Positions 25,706-33,563 of a stretch of 55,143 nt of DNA are shown here, in pieces (positions within the stretch are counted from its first letter, which is position 1; each line of letters begins with the position of its first letter). The position numbers were made by a program, and so were the translations under genes. Below the pieces are notes generated by a model, which was not told where the DNA came from, did not search any database, and was given only the letters and a program-made list of their open reading frames with translations. Source of the DNA: Lachnospiraceae bacterium (GTDB lineage: Bacteria > Bacillota > Clostridia > Lachnospirales > Lachnospiraceae); the NCBI GenBank assembly GCA_021199655.1, contig JAJQHQ010000070.1, forward strand, positions 1-55,143, given 5' to 3'.

Positions 25706-27376
25706 ATGATGAACCCAAAGAAGTATACCCGTCAGTATTTTATGCCGCCTGAAAGATGCATGAAGTGGGCGGAAAAGGAATATGTGGATCATGCCCCCAC
25801 CTGGTGCAGCGTGGATCTGCGGGATGGCAACCAGGCGCTGGTGGTGCCGATGACGCTTGATCAGAAGATCAGCTTTTTCAAACTGCTGGTTGAAGTAGGA
25901 TTTAAGGAGATCGAGGTTGGATTTCCGGCGGCTTCCGATACGGAATTTCAGTTTCTCCGCCGTCTGATCGAGGAAGATCTGATTCCGGATGATGTGACTG
26001 TCCAGGTGCTCACGCAGGCAAGAGAGCATATCATCCGCAAGACTTTTGACGCGTTAAAGGGAGCGAAGAACGCGATCGTGCATGTGTACAATTCGACCTC
26101 ACTGGCTCAGCGTGAGCAGGTGTTCCATATGTCGAAGGATGAGATCCTGAAGATTGCCGTTGACGGCGCGAAGCTTCTGCAGCAGCTTACGGATGAGGCA
26201 GGAGAGAAGTATCGTTTTGAGTACAGTCCGGAAAGCTTTACCGGCACAGAAGTGGACTATGCTGTGGAAGTCTGCAACGCGGTGCTGGATGTGTGGAAGC
26301 CGACGGCGGACCGCAAGGCCATCATCAATCTTCCGAGTACGGTGCAGATGTCAATGCCGCACGTATATGCCAGCCAGATTGAATATGTGAACGATCATCT
26401 GAAATACCGGGACAATGTCGTGATCTCCCTTCATCCGCACAACGACCGCGGCTGCGGCATCTCGGACGCGGAGATGGGCCTGCTCGCAGGAGCTGATCGT
26501 ATCGAGGGTACTCTTTTCGGGAACGGCGAGCGCACCGGCAACGTGGATATTGTGACTCTGGGTATGAATATGTATGCGCAGGGCGTGGATCCGCAGCTGA
26601 ACTTCAACGATATGACAAAGATTACCGAAGCTTATGAGAAATACACAGGCATGAAGGTGGATGAGAGAAGCCCGTATGCGGGTGCGCTTGTGTTTGCCGC
26701 ATTCTCAGGCTCTCATCAGGACGCGATCGCCAAGGGCATGAAATACCGCGAGGAGAATCAGTGCGAGACCTGGACGGTTCCGTATCTGCCGATTGACCCG
26801 ACCGATATCGGGCGCTCCTACGACGCGGATGTCATCCGCATCAACAGTCAGTCCGGCAAGGGCGGAGTCGGCTATATTCTGGAGCAGAATTATGGGCTGA
26901 AGCTTCCGAAGAAGATGCGGGAGGCAATGGGGTACGCGGCCAAAGGCGTATCCGACGAGCAGCATAAAGAGCTGATGCCGGAAGAGATCTTCCAGCTGTT
27001 TAAGGACAAATTCGAGAATATTACCGAACCGTACCGGATTCAGGAGATGCACTTCAAACAGCATAACGGCATCATCGCTGAAGTGACGGTAGATTATGAC
27101 GGCAAGACGAATGTCATCGTGGCGTCCGGCAACGGCCGTCTGAACGCGGTAAGCAACGCGATGAAGCGCCACTTCCGTCTGGAATATGACCTGGTGACTT
27201 ATGAGGAGCACGCGCTTGAACAGAGCTCCAGTTCCCGTGCGATCGCCTATGTCGGCATCCGTGAAAAGAGTACCGGAAAGCTGCACTGGGGCGCAGGCCT
27301 GGATGTCGATATCATCAAAGCATCCGTGGATGCTCTGCTGACGGCGATCAATCATATGGTGGAAAAACAGGCATAG
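25706..27376 (+). CDS. leuA: 2-isopropylmalate synthase
   Basis: A 556-residue enzyme of the long type-2 LeuA form. It condenses acetyl-CoA with 2-oxoisovalerate, the first step of leucine synthesis. Visible are WCSVDLRDGNQAL (metal-binding Asp), the HPHNDRGCGISDAEMGLLAGADRIEGTLFGNGERTGN block, and a C-terminal regulatory domain (about 430-556) that binds leucine. The ATG follows AAAAGGAGAC. The gene is controlled by the leucine T-box upstream. Its last 29 bases overlap the convergent Lrp-type gene. Confidence 0.97.
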   Translation: MMNPKKYTRQYFMPPERCMKWAEKEYVDHAPTWCSVDLRDGNQALVVPMTLDQKISFFKLLVEVGFKEIEVGFPAASDTEFQFLRRLIEEDLIPDDVTVQVLTQAREHIIRKTFDALKGAKNAIVHVYNSTSLAQREQVFHMSKDEILKIAVDGAKLLQQLTDEAGEKYRFEYSPESFTGTEVDYAVEVCNAVLDVWKPTADRKAIINLPSTVQMSMPHVYASQIEYVNDHLKYRDNVVISLHPHNDRGCGISDAEMGLLAGADRIEGTLFGNGERTGNVDIVTLGMNMYAQGVDPQLNFNDMTKITEAYEKYTGMKVDERSPYAGALVFAAFSGSHQDAIAKGMKYREENQCETWTVPYLPIDPTDIGRSYDADVIRINSQSGKGGVGYILEQNYGLKLPKKMREAMGYAAKGVSDEQHKELMPEEIFQLFKDKFENITEPYRIQEMHFKQHNGIIAEVTVDYDGKTNVIVASGNGRLNAVSNAMKRHFRLEYDLVTYEEHALEQSSSSRAIAYVGIREKSTGKLHWGAGLDVDIIKASVDALLTAINHMVEKQA

Positions 27377-27809
27377 AGGAAAAATTGTTTTTCTCCGTGC
27401 TGAGCACATAATGCGTCTTTGTCAGGCGCACACCTTCCTGCTGCTTGATCTCGCGATGGATCTCTTCCAGATCCCGCGAGGAATGGCAGCAGATTTTTAA
27501 CATATAATCAAATTCCCCTGTCAGATAGTAGCAGGATACGATATAGGGATTTTTCTGCACGTAAGCGACAAACTGCTCAGTAAAGCGCGGATGTTCCAGA
27601 CTGACCTCCATCAGTACGGTCAGGTCGTTTCCAATCTTGGCGTCATCCATGATAATCGTGTAGGATCGGATGATCCCGCTCGTCTCCAGCTTTCGTATGC
27701 GCTCGATCACGGAGGAGACAGACAGATGGATCTCCTGACTGATATCCGAAGCTTTGCGTCGTCCGTTTTCTTTTAAAGCTAAAATAATCTTGTGGTCGAT
27801 AGCATCCAT
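27348..27809 (-). CDS. Lrp/AsnC-family transcriptional regulator
   Basis: A 153-residue regulator with an N-terminal helix-turn-helix (ALKENGRRKASDISQEIHLSVSSVIERIRKLETSGII) and a C-terminal RAM ligand-binding domain (DLTVLMEVSLE...YYLTGEFDYMLKICC). The start, ATG at 27809 on the - strand, has AAAGGAG upstream; the frame stays open 44 codons further but without family similarity. The gene ends inside leuA, tail to tail. Lrp family proteins often sense leucine or other amino acids, so control of leucine genes is plausible but unproven. Confidence 0.92.
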   Translation of the reverse strand: MDAIDHKIILALKENGRRKASDISQEIHLSVSSVIERIRKLETSGIIRSYTIIMDDAKIGNDLTVLMEVSLEHPRFTEQFVAYVQKNPYIVSCYYLTGEFDYMLKICCHSSRDLEEIHREIKQQEGVRLTKTHYVLSTEKNNFSSMPVFPPYD

Positions 27810-27858
27810 TGAAAAGACTCCTTTCCGAGCGTCTGCTTTAAATAATGAATAATAAAAA

Positions 27859-27886
27859 GGACGTTCCGGCACTCGGCCAGACGTCC
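27859..27886 (-). terminator. Terminator-like hairpin in the leader of the Lrp-type gene
   Basis: On the - strand: GGACGTCTGGC, loop CGAGT, GCCGG-A-ACGTCC, then TTTTTATTATT. It lies between the promoter and the ribosome site, so it looks like an attenuator rather than an end-of-gene terminator. Confidence 0.6.
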
Positions 27887-27906
27887 CTGTCTGTTTCACT
27901 GTCCCC

Positions 27907-27935
27907 ATTTTAAAGCCGTTTTCGGCAAAAGTCAA
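27907..27935 (-). promoter_or_regulatory. Promoter of the Lrp-type gene with a palindrome in the spacer
   Basis: On the - strand TTGACT (27935-27930), 17 bases, TAAAAT (27912-27907). The spacer contains GCCGAAAACGGC, a 4-bp inverted repeat around AAAA, a possible operator. Confidence 0.65.
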
Positions 27936-28085
27936 TCGCAAAACATAATTCGTTCAGCTTTTTTTCACAGTGACGACATATTTAGAAAATATAGTGATAG
28001 GCGTCAAACGGCAGACGCGAAGCATTTACAAACAGTTCATTTATGTATTCGTTTGAGCAGATAAAATAACGGAGGCAGGAAAATT

Positions 28086-30314
28086 ATGAAGAAAAAATTT
28101 ATCGCGGTAATGTTAGGATTAGCAGTTTCACTGGCACCGACAGCGGCTTACGCGGAAGAAAGTTCCACCGAAGCTGCAGCAGATGGAGCCGCAGAAGAAT
28201 CAGCGGATATGGCGGATGATGCGATGCCGGAAGATATGGCAGATATGGCGGATGCTTCCCAGATGGTGATGGGAACCGTTACGGAGATAGGAGAAGATTA
28301 TATTACGGTTTCTGTTTCGACCGGCATGGGCGACGGCATGAGTTTCGGAGATGGAGAATTCATGGATGGCTCGGATGCAGATGCGGCATCGGTAGAAGTT
28401 GAGTCATCAACAGAGGATACAGCGGAATCGGATGTTGATGTGTCGGACGCGGAAAGCGAAACGCAGACAATCACGCTGACTGACGAAACACAGTATCTGA
28501 AAGCCAGTGGAAGCATGGGCCGCGGCATGGGTTCCGGAGATGGAGAAGCGATGGAAATGCCGGACGGCGAAGTTCCTTCGGATGATGGAGAAGGTACTTC
28601 CGAAGACGGCGAAGTACCGGAAATGCCGGATGGTGAGAGTGGGGAAGCTTTTTCCGGAGATGGAGAAGCGATGGAAATGCCGGACGGCGTAGCTCCTTCG
28701 GGAGATGGTGAAGCCTCCATGGAAAACGGGGAAGCGCCGGAAATACCGGATGGTGAGAGCGGGGAAGCTCCCGCAGAAGGAGGCGGAGACATGGGCGACG
28801 CCGACAACATGGGCGGCGGCATGGGCGGCTCCACTGAGACAGAGGAGATCACGCTTGCGGATATCGAAGTTGGCGACATGGTCATCATTACGTTAAATGA
28901 TGATGGTACAGCTGCAACGGTCACCGTACAGTCCATGAGCGGCATGGGCGGCGGCAACATGGGCGGCGGCAACATGGGTGGCGGTGATATGGGCGGCGGC
29001 CAGTCCTCCGGTGTAGACAGCTATGATGCGGTAAATATGATTACCGAGGATACGACCATTGATTCCGAGGAGATTACTTCTACGGGCACGGATGAGAACG
29101 CGGTTCTGGTATCTTCTGATGTGAGTGTTACTTTGAGCAATGACACGATTGTTCGGGACTCTGACGACAGCACAGGCGGAGACAACTCCAGTTTTTACGG
29201 CGTAGGTGCAGCAGTTCTCGCGACAGACGGGACCCTGACGGTTACAGACAGTACGATTTCCACGGACTCAGAAGGCGGCGCCGGAGTGTTTGCCTATGGA
29301 GACGGTGTGGTCTATGTGATGGACACGGTCATTGATACGCAGCTGAATACTTCCGGCGGCATTCATGTGGCCGGCGGCGGTACCCTTTACGCTTGGGATG
29401 TGACCGCGACCACGAACGGTACTTCTTCGGCGGCTGTCCGCAGCGACCGCGGCAGCGGCACGATGGTGATTGACGGAGGAACCTATACTTCCAATGGCTC
29501 CGATTCACCGGCCGTGTACTGCACCGCGGAGATTGCCATCAGCGACGCCACACTGACATCGACCGGCGCGGAGGCCGTCTGCATTGAGGGCCTGAACACT
29601 CTGCAGCTTTACGACTGCGATCTGACCGGCATGGCTCCGGATGATGAGCGCAATGATGTGACCTGGACGGTTATCGTCTACCAGAGCATGTCCGGCGATT
29701 CGGAAGTCGGCAACGGCACCTTCCAGATGGTCGGCGGAACACTGACATCCACAAACGGAGGCCTTTTCTATACCACAAATACGGAATGCACGATCACACT
29801 GGAAGATGTGGAGATCACAGCAGCCGACGACTGTGAGTTTTTCCTGCAGTGCACCGGCAACACCAATTCCAGAGGCTGGGGTACGACTGGAAGCAATGGC
29901 TCTGACTGCCTGTTTACCGCCATCAGCCAGGAAATGTCTGGCGATGTGATCTGGGATTCCATCAGCACGCTTGACTTTTATATGACGGATGGCAGCACCC
30001 TGACAGGCGCGATCGTAGACGATGAGACCTGGGCAGGCGAAGGCGGAAGCGGCTATTGCAGCGTCACGATCAGTGAGGATTCCACCTGGGTAGTGACCGG
30101 CGACAGCACGGTATCAAGCCTTTCCTGCAGCGGCACCATCACGGACGCTGACGGAAATACTGTGACCGTACAGGGAACAGACGGCACGGTCTATGTCGAA
30201 GGCACCAGTGCTTATACGATTACCGTTACTTCCTGGAGTGACAGCGCGGATACCTCAGGCGCGTCCGTGACAGACACCTTTGCGGACCATGAGGTAGATC
30301 GTCCGGAAGTATAA
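28086..30314 (+). CDS. Secreted acidic repeat protein with beta-helix-like C-terminal part
   Basis: A 742-residue exported protein. A signal peptide (residues 1-23, ending AYA-EE) is followed by a DUF5666-like small beta domain (MGTVTEIGEDYITVSVST) interrupted by an acidic Met/Gly/Glu-Pro-Asp region. That region contains a 40-residue tandem repeat (SGDGEAMEMPDG) and a GGGNM/GGGDM run (about 280-300). The second half (about 330-720) consists of short Thr/Ser/Gly-rich beta repeats such as GTLTVTDSTIST, GTLYAWDVTATTN and GTMVIDGGTYTSN, pointing to a right-handed beta-helix. There is no LPXTG or other wall-sorting signal. No catalytic residues are recognisable. Function unknown; a surface or matrix protein is the simplest idea. 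Confidence 0.8.
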   Translation: MKKKFIAVMLGLAVSLAPTAAYAEESSTEAAADGAAEESADMADDAMPEDMADMADASQMVMGTVTEIGEDYITVSVSTGMGDGMSFGDGEFMDGSDADAASVEVESSTEDTAESDVDVSDAESETQTITLTDETQYLKASGSMGRGMGSGDGEAMEMPDGEVPSDDGEGTSEDGEVPEMPDGESGEAFSGDGEAMEMPDGVAPSGDGEASMENGEAPEIPDGESGEAPAEGGGDMGDADNMGGGMGGSTETEEITLADIEVGDMVIITLNDDGTAATVTVQSMSGMGGGNMGGGNMGGGDMGGGQSSGVDSYDAVNMITEDTTIDSEEITSTGTDENAVLVSSDVSVTLSNDTIVRDSDDSTGGDNSSFYGVGAAVLATDGTLTVTDSTISTDSEGGAGVFAYGDGVVYVMDTVIDTQLNTSGGIHVAGGGTLYAWDVTATTNGTSSAAVRSDRGSGTMVIDGGTYTSNGSDSPAVYCTAEIAISDATLTSTGAEAVCIEGLNTLQLYDCDLTGMAPDDERNDVTWTVIVYQSMSGDSEVGNGTFQMVGGTLTSTNGGLFYTTNTECTITLEDVEITAADDCEFFLQCTGNTNSRGWGTTGSNGSDCLFTAISQEMSGDVIWDSISTLDFYMTDGSTLTGAIVDDETWAGEGGSGYCSVTISEDSTWVVTGDSTVSSLSCSGTITDADGNTVTVQGTDGTVYVEGTSAYTITVTSWSDSADTSGASVTDTFADHEVDRPEV
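28532..28771 (+). repeat. Two 120-bp tandem repeat units inside the secreted protein gene
   Basis: The segment from TTCCGGAGATGGAGAAGCGA recurs with an exact period of 120 bases (28533 and 28653), giving two 40-residue units rich in Gly, Glu, Pro and Asp. Unit copy number could vary by recombination. Confidence 0.85.
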
Positions 30315-30329
30315 AGTACGGCCCTCGTA

Positions 30330-30351
30330 TCAATGAAGGTACGGAACAGCT
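30330..30351 (+). repeat. Intergenic palindromic repeat, copy 5 (remnant)
   Basis: AATGAAGGTACGGAACAGCT matches only the middle of the family. It lies between the secreted protein gene and its terminator. Confidence 0.4.
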
Positions 30352-30375
30352 GCTGATTCCGTATGAGATTTATTC

Positions 30376-30402
30376 CACCCCGCATATTTTGCGGGGTGTT
30401 TC
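30376..30402 (+). terminator. Intrinsic terminator of the secreted protein gene
   Basis: CACCCCGCA / TGCGGGGTG, a perfect 9-bp stem with a five-base loop, followed by TTTCTG. Confidence 0.8.
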
Positions 30403-30471
30403 TGCTGTGTTTTTCTGCGGCTTTATTTCTCGACTGGAAATTATTTTTTTCGCCATCTTTCTCCTAATTAC

Positions 30472-30500
30472 TTGACTTTGATGTCGAATGATAATAGAAT
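30472..30500 (+). promoter_or_regulatory. Promoter candidate for the SGNH-MBOAT cassette
   Basis: TTGACT (30472-30477), 17 bases, TAGAAT (30495-30500), about 35 bases before the first start. Confidence 0.6.
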
Positions 30501-30535
30501 TATTCATTGCGAAAGATCGTAAAAGGGGAGCGGGT

Positions 30536-31525
30536 ATGGCACAGGAAAGACGCAGGCGCAGACGCCGCAGATCAGAGTTTGCGTTTGTTTTAAAGCTTAT
30601 TATTACGGTCGCTCTTGTTATTTTGATATTTGAGGGACGACTGATCTATACAATGATTACGTTTGACTCCTCTGAAAAGCATGTGGCAGTGGAGACAGAA
30701 GAGGAGTCGGAGACCGGACAGACACAGCCGGAGACGGAAGCGTATGCAGTGAGTGACAATATGTATCTTGCCGGTCTGGCAGATGCGGGAGCCATCTTAA
30801 GCGGTACGGAGACGGAAGCTGAGACAGAACCCCTGACGGAGCATGACACAGTATCGAATCCTGACAGTACCGCAATTGTCAGAGAACAGGCTGAAGCAGT
30901 GGATGACACTTATTTTTCTGACGCTGTCTTTATCGGGGATTCCAGAATGGAGGGCTTTCGAAATACCTCCGGGATTAAGGAAGGAACGTTTTTTACCAGT
31001 GTCGGGATGTCTCTTCGGTCTATGACTTCTAAGGAAATTATTTCTGACGGCGAAGACATGATCACTGTTGCTGCGGCACTTTCCGGGGATACGTATGGAA
31101 AGATTTACATTATGCTTGGAGCTAATGATCTCGGCGAGTACAGCTGGAGTGAGTTTAAATCCGGGTTTATTTCAGTGATGGAGCGTTTTCAGGAGATTCA
31201 GTCGGACGCGATTTTTTATGTATGCAGCTGCATTTATGTGGAAGAGGACAAAGTAGATACCGGAGACTATATCAATAACGACAATGTGGACAGCCTGAAT
31301 GCGGTTTTGCTTGAGGTCTGTGAAGAGGAAGGATATTACTATCTGGATCTCAACGAGGTGCTTTCGGACGGATACGGTTCCCTGATTGAGGATGCGTCCA
31401 CCGATGGCGTTCATCTTTCCTCTGATTACTGTAAGATTATGCTGGAATATCTGAAAACACATTACGTGAACGTGACGGAACATGATTCGTCAGACACGGA
31501 GACAGAATCTGAGACATCGGATTAA
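30536..31525 (+). CDS. Membrane-anchored SGNH/GDSL-family hydrolase or acyltransferase
   Basis: About 329 residues. A strongly basic cytoplasmic start (QERRRRRRRRSE) and one TM helix (about 16-40) are followed by an acidic Thr/Glu linker. The SGNH domain has block I VFIGDSRMEGF (Ser near 146), block III LGANDLGEY and block V TDGVHLSSDY with the catalytic Asp-His pair. Such membrane-tethered SGNH proteins commonly act with MBOAT proteins in O-acetylation of surface polymers, and an MBOAT gene lies two genes downstream. The ATG at 30536 follows AAGGGGAG; the open frame extends 16 codons upstream without a ribosome site. Confidence 0.85.
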   Translation: MAQERRRRRRRRSEFAFVLKLIITVALVILIFEGRLIYTMITFDSSEKHVAVETEEESETGQTQPETEAYAVSDNMYLAGLADAGAILSGTETEAETEPLTEHDTVSNPDSTAIVREQAEAVDDTYFSDAVFIGDSRMEGFRNTSGIKEGTFFTSVGMSLRSMTSKEIISDGEDMITVAAALSGDTYGKIYIMLGANDLGEYSWSEFKSGFISVMERFQEIQSDAIFYVCSCIYVEEDKVDTGDYINNDNVDSLNAVLLEVCEEEGYYYLDLNEVLSDGYGSLIEDASTDGVHLSSDYCKIMLEYLKTHYVNVTEHDSSDTETESETSD

Positions 31526-31553
31526 ATATCATGTAAGATAAGGGGAGAATACT

Positions 31554-32021
31554 ATGAAAAAATTAACGGCGATACTATGTGCGGCATCGGCGGCAATCAT
31601 GTTGACTGCCTGCGGATCAGACAAAGAAGAGACGGTATCCATTGAGATTACGGATCTGGCTGAAGATCTTTTAGAAACAGTTACTTCCGACAGCTTAAGT
31701 GAGACCTCGGAATCCCTGATTCCTTCCATTTATTATCTGGATGAGGATGCGGTGGCTTCGGCGGTCGCTTATGCCAGTTCCGGCGCCACTTCCTGCGAGA
31801 TAGCGGTGATCGAGAGCGCGGAGTCGGAAGATGTGGAGACGGTTGAAGAGAAACTGCAGACACGCGTCGACAACCAGACTGAGCTGTATTCCTCTTACAA
31901 CCAGAGCGAGGCGGCCCGGCTGGACACGGCTATCATCAAAAGTACCGGTACGTATACGGTCCTTTGTGTATGTGATGATACGGATGCTGCAGAGGAGATT
32001 CTGGAATCCTACGGATTTTAA
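31554..32021 (+). CDS. DUF4358 lipoprotein
   Basis: A 155-residue lipoprotein: signal peptide with lipobox LTAC (Cys near 20), then a DUF4358 domain with SIYYLDEDAVASAVAYASSGATSCEIAVIES and the helix EEKLQTRVDNQTELYSSYNQSEAARLDTA. The domain has no known function but recurs beside MBOAT and DHHW genes in Clostridia. It is probably anchored to the outer membrane face after processing by signal peptidase II. Confidence 0.85.
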   Translation: MKKLTAILCAASAAIMLTACGSDKEETVSIEITDLAEDLLETVTSDSLSETSESLIPSIYYLDEDAVASAVAYASSGATSCEIAVIESAESEDVETVEEKLQTRVDNQTELYSSYNQSEAARLDTAIIKSTGTYTVLCVCDDTDAAEEILESYGF

Positions 32022-32025
32022 GTGC

Positions 32026-32033
32026 GGGGGGGG
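32026..32033 (+). repeat. Run of eight G just upstream of the MBOAT start codon
   Basis: The G8 tract forms the ribosome binding region (GGGGGGGGAAG) nine bases before the ATG. Slippage would alter spacing and translation but no reading frame. Confidence 0.8.
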
Positions 32034-32042
32034 AAGTGAAGC

Positions 32043-33464
32043 ATGGTATTCAGCAGTCTGCTTTTTCTGTTCCGGTTTCTGCCGGCAGTGCTGCTCTGTT
32101 ATTATCTTATGCCGCGCCCGCTGCGCAATCTGGTTTTGTTTTTATTCAGTATGATATTTTACGCCTGGGGGGAGCCGGTCTACATTTTTCTCATGATCGT
32201 CTCCATCTTGGTGTCATATATCGGCGGGATCGCGGTAGATGCGATGAAGCGGGCAGGACGCCCCAAAGCGGCAAAGAACGCGCTGATCCTGTCACTGGCG
32301 GCCAGTCTTTCTCTGCTGGCTTTTTTTAAATACGCGGATTTCGCGATCGGCACAGTGAACACACTGACGGGAGCCGGGCTTTCTCTTCTGAATCTTGCAC
32401 TGCCGATCGGCATCTCCTTTTATACCTTTCAGACGATGTCCTATACGATTGACATCTACCGGGGAGATGCGCGCGTGCAGAAGAATCTGATCTCATACGG
32501 GGCATACGTGGTGATGTTTCCACAGCTGATTGCCGGACCGATCGTCCGCTACAGTACGATTGATGAAAAACTGCGCTCCAGAAAAGAAAGTGTGGAAGAG
32601 TTTGCCCTCGGTGCGCAGCGTTTTATAATCGGCCTTGCCAAAAAGGTACTGCTGGCGAACAACGCCGGCTCTCTCTGGGATTCCATCAACGCCATGACGG
32701 TATCCGATGTTCCGGTGCTGACTGCCTGGCTGGGACTTGCAGCTTATACGTTCCAGATATATTTTGACTTTTCCGCTTACTCCGACATGGCGATCGGACT
32801 CGGCCATATGTTTGGCTTTGATTTTCCCGAGAACTTCAATTATCCTTATATTTCCAAAAGCATCACGGAATTCTGGCGCAGATGGCACATATCTTTAAGT
32901 ACCTGGTTTCGTGAGTATGTTTATATTCCGCTCGGAGGAAACCGTGTGAGTGCGGCACGCCATATCAGGAACCTTCTGATCGTCTGGCTGCTGACCGGCA
33001 TCTGGCATGGCGCAAGCTGGAATTTTGTTGCCTGGGGAGCCTATTACGGTATTCTGCTTGTTGTGGAAAAATATTTTCTGAATCCGTATCTGGAAAAACT
33101 TCCGGTTATTTTGCGCCATATCTATTGTCTGCTGCTGGTAATGCTTGGCTGGAACCTGTTTGTATTCGGAGACATAACAGAAAGCATGACTTATCTGCGG
33201 GCACTGTTCGGCGGATTCGGTGCAGGATTTATGAATATGGAGACCATTTATCTGATCTGCAACAATCTGCTGCTGCTTGTCTGCCTGATTCTGGGATGCA
33301 CCCGGATTCCGAAAAATCTGTGCAGCAGATTTTGCATCCGTTTTGAGAACGATCATTTTGTAATGACGACAGCAAAAGGCCTGTTTCTGGCCGCGATCTT
33401 TCTTTTATCCGTTGCCTGGCTGGTCGATGCCTCGTATAATCCGTTTTTATATTTCCGGTTCTGA
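32043..33464 (+). CDS. MBOAT-family O-acyltransferase (AlgI/DltB-like)
   Basis: A 473-residue polytopic membrane protein with about ten TM helices. Family features are LPIGISFYTFQTMSYTIDIYRG, FPQLIAGPIVRY, YFDFSAYSDMAIGLGHMFGFDFPENFNYPY, FWRRWHISLSTWFREYVYIPLGGNR and the catalytic His in LLTGIWHGASWNF. Such proteins move acyl groups across the membrane to an extracellular acceptor. With the neighbouring SGNH, DUF4358 and DHHW genes this forms an acylation cassette. The acceptor polymer is unknown; no dlt or alginate genes are present. Confidence 0.94.
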   Translation: MVFSSLLFLFRFLPAVLLCYYLMPRPLRNLVLFLFSMIFYAWGEPVYIFLMIVSILVSYIGGIAVDAMKRAGRPKAAKNALILSLAASLSLLAFFKYADFAIGTVNTLTGAGLSLLNLALPIGISFYTFQTMSYTIDIYRGDARVQKNLISYGAYVVMFPQLIAGPIVRYSTIDEKLRSRKESVEEFALGAQRFIIGLAKKVLLANNAGSLWDSINAMTVSDVPVLTAWLGLAAYTFQIYFDFSAYSDMAIGLGHMFGFDFPENFNYPYISKSITEFWRRWHISLSTWFREYVYIPLGGNRVSAARHIRNLLIVWLLTGIWHGASWNFVAWGAYYGILLVVEKYFLNPYLEKLPVILRHIYCLLLVMLGWNLFVFGDITESMTYLRALFGGFGAGFMNMETIYLICNNLLLLVCLILGCTRIPKNLCSRFCIRFENDHFVMTTAKGLFLAAIFLLSVAWLVDASYNPFLYFRF

Positions 33465-33563
33465 AAAATGGAAACGGTGCATTCCCTTTACAGTTACTGA
33501 TAAAAGTTCACCAGATTACCGCAGCGGCTGCGAAGGCTTCATTCATGAAAAGGGACAGTTCAT

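Noticed and set aside
28298-28975. Ser/Pro-rich open frame opposite the secreted repeat protein
   Set aside because: It mirrors the acidic repeats of the + strand gene and has no start signals.
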